A stretch of DNA of 11,471 nucleotides from JBOGJI01 sp050747865 (GTDB lineage Bacteria; Acidobacteriota; Thermoanaerobaculia; Multivoradales; JAHEKO01): contig JBOGJI010000309.1 in NCBI GenBank assembly GCA_050747865.1, positions 1 to 11,471 on the forward strand. The letters are read 5' to 3'. Each line of letters begins with the position of its first letter. Position 1 is the stretch's first letter. Under the pieces are notes generated by a model. That model saw only the letters and a list, made by a program, of their open reading frames with translations, did no database searches and had not been told where the DNA came from. Made by a program: the position numbers and the translations under genes. This document shows positions 6,342 to 11,471 of the stretch, piece by piece.

Positions 6342-6373
6342 AGTGTACCCCCCCCCCCCCGGGGTGTTGTCAA
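6342..6373 (-). promoter_or_regulatory. Candidate phase-variable sigma-70-type promoter of the exported operon
   Basis: On the minus strand a perfect TTGACA (6373-6368) and a -10-like TACACT (6347-6342, four of six matches) face the operon. The spacer is 20 nt and consists of ACACCCC plus 13 consecutive G. The optimal sigma-70 spacer is about 17 nt, which a G10 tract would give; G11 gives 18. Predicted transcription starts near 6335, giving a leader of about 59 nt. The arrangement parallels known phase-variable promoters with a poly-G spacer, such as Neisseria porA. The elements are seen directly; switching is inferred. Confidence 0.6.
6348..6360. repeat. Homopolymer tract of 13 C (G on the minus strand)
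   Basis: Thirteen consecutive C on the plus strand are followed at once by four G (6361-6364). Tracts this long are prone to slipped-strand length change and also to sequencing or assembly error. Its place exactly between the -35 and -10 boxes of the operon promoter gives a length change an obvious regulatory effect. Confidence 0.9.
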
Positions 6374-6384
6374 GTCCGGATCGC

Positions 6385-6414
6385 GCCCAATCGGTGCCCA
6401 ATCGTGCCCAATCG
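6385..6414 (-). repeat. Three phased direct repeats of GCCCAATCG (CGATTGGGC on the minus strand), operator-like
   Basis: Perfect 9-base copies lie at 6385-6393, 6396-6404 and 6406-6414, with start-to-start spacings of 11 and 10 bp, about one DNA turn each. The nearest copy is 11 bp upstream of the -35 box of the operon promoter. Same-face direct repeats at this position are typical of binding sites for a cooperative regulator. No regulator gene is present in the window. Confidence 0.6.
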
Positions 6415-6504
6415 CGCCACAGGCTAGTCGACCGAAGCGGCAACTTCGAGTCACGGAACACATGCCCGGCTGCCCGGTTCGCGGCGAAGAGATAGTCCAC
6501 TGCG

Positions 6505-8247
6505 CTACGAGGCCGCTTCGAGCTCTTCTTCCAGCTCCTGGCGGCGGGCGAGGTCGGCGTAGAGGCCGTCGTGGGCGAGGAGCCGCTCGTGGCTGCCCCG
6601 CTCGGCGATGCGGCCGTCGTGGAGGACGAGGATGAGGTCGGCGTGGCGCACGGTGGAGACACGGTGGGAGACCATGAACACCGTGCGGCCGGGGAAGACC
6701 TGGCGCAGGTTCTGGAGGATCTGCTCCTCGGTCGCGGTGTCGACAGCCGAGAGGCAGTCATCCAGCAGCAGCATGGGCGCGTCGCGCACCAGGGCGCGGG
6801 CCAGCGCCACCCGCTGTTTCTGGCCGCCGGAGAGCGTGATCCCACGCTCTCCCACCATGGTCTGCAGCCCGTTCGGGAACACCACCAGGTCGTCCTCGAG
6901 GCCGGCCAGCCGGGCGGCGCGATCGAGCTCCTCGTCGGTCGCCTCCGGCCGTCCCAGGCGGATGTTGTCGGCGACGGTCACGGAGAACAGAAAGCTCTCC
7001 TGCGGCACCACCGCGATCGTCGCCCGCAGCTCGGCGAGCGGCAGGGTGCGGACGTCTACGCCGTCGAGAAAGACGGTCTGCCGCGGCGGGTCGACCAGGC
7101 GCGGCAGCAGCGAGAGCAGGGTCGACTTGCCGGTCCCAGTGCGCCCCACCACCGCCACGGTGGTGCCGGCGGGGATCTCCAGGTCCACGTCGCGGAGCAC
7201 CGGCGGGCCGCCGTCCCAGGCGAAGGTCAGGTCGCGGACCGTCACCGCGCCGCGCACCGCGGGCAGCGGGGAGAGCGGCGGCTCGTCGCGCACCGCCGGC
7301 TCCTCGTCGAGCACCTGGCGGATGCGGCCGAAAGAGGCGGCGCCGCGCTGTACCAGATTGATCACCCAGCCGATGGCGATCATCGGCCATATCAGCTTGC
7401 CGAGGAAGAAGTTGAAGGTGACGAACTGCCCGATGGTCAGATGCTGCCGCCACACCAGCACGCCGCCGTACCAGAGCACGGCGACGAAACCGAGGCCGAC
7501 CAGCGACTGCAGCAGCGGATGGAAGGCCGCCGTCCAGCGGATGAGCCGCCGGTTGCGCCCCACGTATTCGTCGTTCGAATCCCGGAACGCCGCGTGCTCC
7601 GCCTCTTCCTGCACGTAGGCGCGCACCACGCGGACGCCGGAGAGGTTCTCCTGCACCTTGGCCGAGAGGTTGGAGAACTGCTCCTGCACCCGCTCGAAGA
7701 GCTGGTGGATGCGCTGCCCGAAGACCTTGGTCGCCACCGCCACGAGCGGCATGGGCGCCAGCGCCAGCAGGGTCAGGGGCGCGTGCAGCCGCAGCATCAG
7801 CGCCAGGGCGCCGACGGCGGTGACCAGGGTGTTGGTGGTGTACATGATCGCCGGGCCGCAGAGCATGCGCACCGCCTGCAGGTCGTTGGTGGCCCGCGCC
7901 ATGAGGTCGCCGGTGTAGCGGGCGTGGAAGAACTGCAGGGGCTGGCGCTCGAGGTGGGCGAAGAAGTCCTGCCGCAGGTCGTATTCGATGTGGCGGCTCA
8001 TGGCCACCAGGATGCGACGCTGGCCGAAGTTGAACAGGCCCTGGATCGCCGTGACGCCGATGATGAGCAGGCTGAAGCGCAGCAGCACCCCGGCCGAGAC
8101 CTGGCGCCACATCTCGTCGACCGCCCGGCCGACCAGCACCGGGGTGATGAGACCGAAGACCACGGACAGCAGGATGCAGGCGACGCCGGCGACGAGATGC
8201 CACGGATACCGGCGCAGGTAGGGCAGCAGCAGCCGCAGCCGTTTCAT
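6505..8247 (-). CDS. ABC transporter half-transporter, permease fused to ATPase (MdlA/YheI-like)
   Basis: The protein is 580 residues from the ATG at 8247, which overlaps the trmB stop as ATGA. The frame is open far upstream, but that part only shadows trmB. Residues 15-300 form a type I exporter membrane domain with about six helices (for example 17-40, 55-75, 133-175, 245-266 and 274-298). The ATPase domain has Walker A GRTGTGKS (368-375), Q-loop Gln416 in VVPQESF, signature LSGGQ (472-476), Walker B MLLLDD (492-497), D-loop SAVD and switch His528. The usual catalytic Glu after Walker B is Asp497. The motif LLLDDCLSAVD resembles MdlA and YheI/BmrC, members of heterodimeric exporters with one degenerate ATP site. 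No second half-transporter is in the window. The substrate is unknown; multidrug or lipid-like export is the usual annotation. The acidic tail ELEEELEAAS follows the ATPase. Confidence 0.93.
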   Translation of the reverse strand: MKRLRLLLPYLRRYPWHLVAGVACILLSVVFGLITPVLVGRAVDEMWRQVSAGVLLRFSLLIIGVTAIQGLFNFGQRRILVAMSRHIEYDLRQDFFAHLERQPLQFFHARYTGDLMARATNDLQAVRMLCGPAIMYTTNTLVTAVGALALMLRLHAPLTLLALAPMPLVAVATKVFGQRIHQLFERVQEQFSNLSAKVQENLSGVRVVRAYVQEEAEHAAFRDSNDEYVGRNRRLIRWTAAFHPLLQSLVGLGFVAVLWYGGVLVWRQHLTIGQFVTFNFFLGKLIWPMIAIGWVINLVQRGAASFGRIRQVLDEEPAVRDEPPLSPLPAVRGAVTVRDLTFAWDGGPPVLRDVDLEIPAGTTVAVVGRTGTGKSTLLSLLPRLVDPPRQTVFLDGVDVRTLPLAELRATIAVVPQESFLFSVTVADNIRLGRPEATDEELDRAARLAGLEDDLVVFPNGLQTMVGERGITLSGGQKQRVALARALVRDAPMLLLDDCLSAVDTATEEQILQNLRQVFPGRTVFMVSHRVSTVRHADLILVLHDGRIAERGSHERLLAHDGLYADLARRQELEEELEAAS

Positions 8248-8954
8248 TCCGCCGCCCCGCCGTCGCCCGCGGCCGCGCGTTTCCAGGCGCAGGCGATCTC
8301 GGCGCGGGCGGACGGGTGCAGCAGCTCGTTTTCGGGGACGGCCCGTCGCTCGAGCTCCAGACGCAGGATGGGGCGTCCCTCGCGCATGTATTTGGCCTCG
8401 TAGTTCGTGCGCGGTCCCCCGGGCCAGGGACCCGTCAAGCGGCGGCCGGTCAGCGCCGGATGGCCGAGCAGCAGCGCGGCGACCTCCTCGCCGTAGTCCA
8501 GATGGTCGGTGGCGAAGCACATGCGGCCGCCCGGCCGCAGCAGGCCTACGATCAGGTCGACCGAGCCCACGTCGAGGAATCGCCGCCGGTGGTGCCGGCT
8601 CTTGGGCCACGGATCCGGAAAGTAGACGTGCAATGTCTCCGCGAACCGCGACGGCAGCGCCGCGGCGAGCAGGTATTCGGCCTCGCCGCGGATGAGCAGC
8701 AGGTTCTCCAGATTCCGCCTGGCGGCCCGATCGCGCACCAGCCGATAGTACTTGCTGGCCACCTCGAGCCCCAGATGACGGCGGGTGGGGGCCTCCGCGG
8801 CGCAGCGCAGCAGATGGCGGCCCTTGCCGAAGCCGAGCTCCACCTCCCACGGACCCCCCGCCGGCACCAGCCGCTCGAGCGCCAGCGGCAGGTCGAGGTC
8901 CTCCAACCGGCGCTCTCCTTGCGGGGTCCAGACGAGGACGGGCAACGCGGCCAT
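8244..8954 (-). CDS. trmB: tRNA (guanine-N7-)-methyltransferase
   Basis: The 236-residue product has the TrmB hallmarks. These are a SAM-binding loop ELGFGKGRHLL (39-49), acidic Glu64 in GLEVASKYYR, NLLLIRGEA (84-92), the signature VYFPDPWPKSRHHRRR (110-125), a TDHLDYGEE segment (149-157), and TNYEAKYMREG (183-193) near the C-terminus. The enzyme methylates N7 of G46 in the variable loop of tRNAs in the cytoplasm. The ATG at 8954 directly abuts the manC stop with no bases between them, and no clear Shine-Dalgarno is seen, so translation is probably coupled to manC. Its stop overlaps the ABC gene start as ATGA. The length is normal for the family. Confidence 0.96.
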   Translation of the reverse strand: MAALPVLVWTPQGERRLEDLDLPLALERLVPAGGPWEVELGFGKGRHLLRCAAEAPTRRHLGLEVASKYYRLVRDRAARRNLENLLLIRGEAEYLLAAALPSRFAETLHVYFPDPWPKSRHHRRRFLDVGSVDLIVGLLRPGGRMCFATDHLDYGEEVAALLLGHPALTGRRLTGPWPGGPRTNYEAKYMREGRPILRLELERRAVPENELLHPSARAEIACAWKRAAAGDGGAAE

Positions 8955-10001
8955 TCAGAGCAGGTCGTCGCGCATGCGATCGCGCAGCGCGTCCACGACC
9001 TTGCGGATCTCCTGGGCCCGCGAGCGCGGCGCCACCAGCACCGCGCCGCCGCTCGTCACCACCAGCAGGTCGGAGACGCCCAGAACGACGACCGTGCCGT
9101 CTTCGGCCACCAGGAGATTGCGCTCGGCCTCGACCGCCAGGGTGTCGCCCTGCAGCGCGTTGCCCAGCTCATCGCGCTCCAGCAGCTCGGCCACCGACTC
9201 CCAGGAGCCCAGATCGCTCCACCCGCAGTCGAGTGGCAGGGTCACGATGTCGTCCAGGCGCTCCATCACGGCGTAGTCGATGGAGATCGACGGCAGCTCG
9301 GCGTAGATCTCCGCCAGGCGTTCCGGGTGGTCGGCGATCCGCTCCAGGCCTTCGGCGATCGCCGGCTCGAAGCGCTCCAGGTGGCGCAGCAGGGTCGTTC
9401 CGCGGAAGACGAAGATGCCGGCGTTCCACAGGTAGTCCCCCGACTCGACGAACGCCCGCGCCTCCTCCTTCGCCGGCTTCTCGGTGAAGCGCAGGACCCG
9501 GCGCAGGCCGTCCGGGCCGGCCAGGCTCTCTCCCTGCTGCAGGTATCCATAGCCGGTCTCCGGGCGGCTCGGCCGCACGCCCAGGGTGACGACGCGGTCC
9601 TCGTGGTGGGCGACCTGGGCCGCCGCCACCAGGATGCTGCGAAAGGCCGCGCCGTCGGCGACCCGGTGGTCCGACGGCAGCACCACCACGACGCTGTCGC
9701 GCAGGGGTCGGGGCAGCGACCGCACCGCCCAGCCGATGGCGGGGGCGGTGTTGCGGCCGACCGGCTCGCTGAGGATCTGTCCCGGCGGAACGTCCGGGAC
9801 CTCCTGCCGCACCTCGGTCGCCAGCGCCTCGGTGGTGCTGATCCAGATCGCCTCCACGCCGGCCACCGGGGCGATGCGGTCGACGGTCTGCTGCAAGAGG
9901 CTGCGATCGGCGTCGAAGCTCAGGAACTGCTTGGGCCGGAGCGCGCGGCTCACGGGCCAGAAGCGCGTCCCGCTGCCGCCGGCGAGGATGAGGAAACGCA
10001 T
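8955..10001 (-). CDS. manC: Mannose-1-phosphate guanylyltransferase (GDP-mannose pyrophosphorylase)
   Basis: The 348-residue protein joins GTP and mannose-1-phosphate to make GDP-mannose for polysaccharide and glycan synthesis. It shows the nucleotidyltransferase signature LAGGSGTRFWPVSR with LRPKQFL (6-27), EPVGRNTAPAI (79-89), PSDH (109-112), ETGYGYLQ (148-155), RFTEKP (171-176), WNAGIFVF (192-199), and SIDYAVME (240-247). GWSDLGSWESV follows at 260-270. It is the short form without the C-terminal phosphomannose isomerase cupin of the bifunctional enzymes. The ATG at 10001 gives MRFLILAGG, the expected N-terminus. It starts 141 bp after the DsbA-type gene stop and heads a tight manC-trmB-ABC run. 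The gene symbol rests on the family; a related hexose-1-phosphate specificity is less likely. Confidence 0.94.
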   Translation of the reverse strand: MRFLILAGGSGTRFWPVSRALRPKQFLSFDADRSLLQQTVDRIAPVAGVEAIWISTTEALATEVRQEVPDVPPGQILSEPVGRNTAPAIGWAVRSLPRPLRDSVVVVLPSDHRVADGAAFRSILVAAAQVAHHEDRVVTLGVRPSRPETGYGYLQQGESLAGPDGLRRVLRFTEKPAKEEARAFVESGDYLWNAGIFVFRGTTLLRHLERFEPAIAEGLERIADHPERLAEIYAELPSISIDYAVMERLDDIVTLPLDCGWSDLGSWESVAELLERDELGNALQGDTLAVEAERNLLVAEDGTVVVLGVSDLLVVTSGGAVLVAPRSRAQEIRKVVDALRDRMRDDLL

Positions 10002-10142
10002 GGCGTCGCTACACGCCGCAGGCTCCGCGGCGGACCGCAGAGGGTATCACCGGAGCGTTGCACTCTAGTGACCGACGGGTACCTCCCGGCGAAGCTGGGT
10101 GGTCGGTCAGCCCGGGCCCGACGGCCGAAGTGGGTCCGGTCG
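10002..10142. other. 141-bp gap before manC with an 8-bp inverted repeat
   Basis: This is the only spacer in the right-hand block long enough for a separate manC promoter. It contains TGACCGAC (10069-10076) and GTCGGTCA (10102-10109), a perfect 8-bp dyad with a 25-nt centre. A TGATACCCT sequence on the minus strand (10044-10052) loosely resembles an extended -10 facing manC. The dyad has no T-tract, so it is a poor intrinsic terminator and may be an operator. Confidence 0.35.
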
Positions 10143-11255
10143 CTACGAGTCTTTCGGAGCCGGGCTCCCGCCCGCGCGCTCGAGCTCCTCGTCGATGAAG
10201 TCGGCCACCTGCTCGAAGGGCACCGCGCCGCCAGGCAGCGGGCGGCCGTTGACGAACAGGGCGGGCGTCCCCGACACGCCGAGGGCGGCGCCGGCGTCGA
10301 GATCCGCCTGCACCTCGTCGGCGTATTCCCCCGAGTCCAGGCACTCGTTGAACGCCTCGGCTTTGAGCTCGATCGACGCGGCGGTGGCCTTCAGGTCCGC
10401 CACGGCCAGCTTCGACTGGTCGGCGAACATGGCGTCGTGCAGCTCCCAGAACTTGCCCTGATCCTGGGCGCACAGGGAGGCTTCGGCCGCCTTCTGCGCC
10501 TGCGGGTGGATGCTGCGCAGCGGGAACTGCCGGAAGACGATCCGCACATTCTCGCCGTAGGTCTCCCGCACCTGATCGACCGTCGGCAGCACGCGGGCGC
10601 AGAAGGGGCACTGGAAGTCGGAGAACTCCACCACCGTCACCGGAGCGTTCTCGGGGCCCTGCGCCGGAAACCCGGCCGTCTCGACCGGCAGCCGCAGCGG
10701 CTCCAGCAGCTCCTCGACCCCGTACTTGTCGCGCAGGCTGTCGAAGAAGGCCACGGTCGCCTCCTGGCGCTTCTCCTGCAGCAGGTACTCGCGGATCTGG
10801 CCGACGACCTGCTCCTTCGGCTGATTGATCCGCGCCCTGTTCTCCTCGTAGAACGCATCGACGTCGGTGTCCGTGGGGGATTCCACCTTGCTGTGGACTT
10901 CGCTCTGGATCAGCTCCTGCACCTCGACGCCGCGCTCCGCCGCCTCCTTGTCGAGCAGACGCTGGCGCACCAGCGCCTCGAGCCCCTGCTCGAGCGCCGT
11001 CTGCCGCTCCTGCGCCACCTTCATGAGTTGCGGCGCCACGTGCTCCTCCAGCTCCGCCAGAGTGATCGCCTCCTCGCCGAGGGTGGCCACGACCTGGTTC
11101 TTGCCGGCGGCGGGAGGCTCGACGGCGGGGTCGTCCGCGGTGGCCGGCCGGTCCACCAGCACCCAGATCGCGAGCGCGACGGCGGCGAGCAGGGCCAGGG
11201 CCTTCCACAGGGTGGTACGGGACTGCGTATCAGTAGGGGTATCAGTAGAGGACAT
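10143..11255 (-). CDS. Membrane-anchored SurA-N/DsbA-type thiol oxidoreductase
   Basis: The protein is 370 residues from the ATG at 11255, which has an AGGAG site 7 nt upstream. Residues 17-34 (WKALALLAAVALAIWVLV) form a signal anchor. Residues 54-~180 look like a SurA/PpiC N-terminal chaperone domain: VVATLGEEAITLAELEEHV, then ALVRQRLLDKEAAERGV and DAFYEENRARI. There is no parvulin isomerase domain. Residues 190-360 are a DsbA/BdbD-like thioredoxin fold with active site CPFC (216-219) in FSDFQCPFC, a helix insertion with Cys262 and Cys305, and a cis-Pro331 in GVSGTPALFVNG. It probably introduces disulfides into exported proteins at the outer face of the inner membrane, with the N-terminal part holding unfolded clients. 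It has its own promoter. CPFC and the fold are clear; the chaperone part is inferred from pattern. Confidence 0.93.
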   Translation of the reverse strand: MSSTDTPTDTQSRTTLWKALALLAAVALAIWVLVDRPATADDPAVEPPAAGKNQVVATLGEEAITLAELEEHVAPQLMKVAQERQTALEQGLEALVRQRLLDKEAAERGVEVQELIQSEVHSKVESPTDTDVDAFYEENRARINQPKEQVVGQIREYLLQEKRQEATVAFFDSLRDKYGVEELLEPLRLPVETAGFPAQGPENAPVTVVEFSDFQCPFCARVLPTVDQVRETYGENVRIVFRQFPLRSIHPQAQKAAEASLCAQDQGKFWELHDAMFADQSKLAVADLKATAASIELKAEAFNECLDSGEYADEVQADLDAGAALGVSGTPALFVNGRPLPGGAVPFEQVADFIDEELERAGGSPAPKDS

Positions 11256-11262
11256 CGGCGAT

Positions 11263-11267
11263 CTCCT
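11263..11267 (-). promoter_or_regulatory. Ribosome binding site for the DsbA-type gene
   Basis: AGGAG on the minus strand lies 7 nt before the ATG at 11255. It supports this start over internal ones and keeps the membrane anchor in the product. Confidence 0.7.
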
Positions 11268-11314
11268 GGGTCGACAATAAGGGAACCCCGCGTCGAGTTG
11301 CGCGGAACGACGGC

Positions 11315-11323
11315 ATTGTAACA
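11315..11323 (-). promoter_or_regulatory. Extended -10 promoter element for the DsbA-type gene
   Basis: The minus strand reads TGTTACAAT, an extended -10 (TGn plus TACAAT, five of six matches). A start near 11308 would give a leader of about 53 nt. No -35 match is seen at 16-18 nt, as expected for an extended -10 promoter. It lies in the gap just after the upstream gene's stop. Confidence 0.5.
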
Positions 11324-11335
11324 GGCTCGGCCGAT

Positions 11336-11471
11336 CTACTGCAGCGGTCGCGCGCGGGCTCCGTCGGCGGCCGCCAGGTGGCGCACCGCCAGCCCGTCGA
11401 GGATGCGGCCGGCGGGGATACCGCGCAGGCGCAGGGCCGGAGCGGCCAGCAGGGACTCGGCGAGGGCCAGC
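11336..11471 (-). CDS. C-terminal end of an unrecognised protein (5' end outside the window)
   Basis: The minus strand is open from the window edge to a TAG at 11336-11338, giving 44 codons. They read LALAESLLAAPALRLRGIP, then AGRILDGLAVRHLAAAD and a basic tail ending RARPLQ. The Ala/Leu/Arg-rich content and strong third-position GC fit a real coding end. The DsbA-type promoter follows directly after its stop, which also suggests a gene boundary. I do not recognise the family from this fragment. Confidence 0.55.
   Translation of the reverse strand, partial: LALAESLLAAPALRLRGIPAGRILDGLAVRHLAAADGARARPLQ

Larger units (their letters stand above)
6277..6504. other. 228-bp intergenic control region between the ABC gene and the exported operon
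   Basis: No gene is visible here. Its operon-proximal two thirds hold the promoter, G-tract, phased repeats, leader hairpin and RBS described separately. The part next to the ABC gene stop (6421-6504) should contain that gene's terminator, but the only dyad seen is a weak 5-bp stem (CGAAG at 6433-6437 with CTTCG at 6444-6448) without a T-tract. Read-through from the ABC operon into the exported operon is therefore possible. Confidence 0.6.

Noticed and set aside
6277..6342. TTG start at 6342 extending the Cys-rich protein by 22 residues
   Set aside because: It would overlap the -10-like box and bypass the strong RBS directly before the ATG at 6276.
6433..6448. CGAAG/CTTCG stem as a terminator for the ABC gene
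   Set aside because: Only five base pairs with no T-tract on either strand; too weak to call.
6571..8403. Plus-strand open frame of about 610 codons opposite the ABC gene
   Set aside because: The minus strand has intact Walker A, Walker B and signature motifs; the plus-strand product is a low-complexity His/Arg/Glu mix typical of antisense frames.
8248..8850. Upstream extension of the ABC transporter by about 200 residues
   Set aside because: It lies wholly within trmB, and the ATGA overlap at 8247 gives the expected N-terminus of the membrane domain.
8316..11321. A very long plus-strand open frame (about 1000 codons) opposite trmB, manC and the DsbA-type gene
   Set aside because: It is rich in Arg, His, Gln and Ala with no domain, and lies antisense to three genes with clear family motifs. 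Long antisense frames are expected at this GC content.
1..11471. CRISPR array, tRNA, rRNA, insertion sequence or phage genes
   Set aside because: No regularly spaced long repeats, cloverleaf sequence, transposase motif or terminal inverted repeats were seen on either strand.

Overview
The window is GC-rich and comes from a bacterium with an outer-envelope secretion lifestyle. The gene style suggests an Acidobacteriota-like or Thermoanaerobaculia-like genome: a SurA-N/DsbA fusion, long exported carboxypeptidase-regulatory-like proteins, a beta-propeller lipoprotein candidate and a stand-alone BtuF-like protein. That assignment is inference from style, not a taxonomic call. No rRNA, tRNA, CRISPR array, insertion sequence or phage gene is visible.

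Layout from left to right. Positions 1-1185 (+) hold the 3' part of a BtuF-like cobalamin-binding protein, read in frame into a DUF6036/AbiEii-like nucleotidyltransferase domain. The domain may instead start separately at the ATG at 664. A small helical protein (1178-1471, +) overlaps it and forms a toxin-antitoxin-like pair. Ten bases later a convergent minus-strand block ends. It is a tightly coupled four-gene operon running 6276 to 1482 and encoding only exported proteins: a 99-residue peptide with eight cysteines, a six-bladed-propeller-like probable lipoprotein, a degenerate thioredoxin-like protein and a 917-residue chain of about ten beta-sandwich modules.

The operon's control region (6277-6420) is the most striking part of the window. 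It has a consensus -35 box (TTGACA) and a -10-like box (TACACT) separated by a 20-nt spacer made mostly of a G13 homopolymer. Three helically phased copies of a 9-mer lie just upstream. The leader has a perfect 7-bp hairpin just before a strong Shine-Dalgarno. This is the architecture of a phase-variable, regulated promoter, and the cassette as a whole is my candidate for an undescribed surface or secreted system.

The right half (6505-11471) is a more GC-rich, housekeeping-like minus-strand block: a partial unrecognised gene, a membrane-anchored SurA-N/DsbA oxidase with its own extended -10 promoter, then manC, trmB and an MdlA/YheI-type ABC half-transporter that abut or overlap one another. 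The DsbA-type oxidase could supply disulfides to the cysteine-rich exported products of the four-gene cassette, but that link is only inferred.
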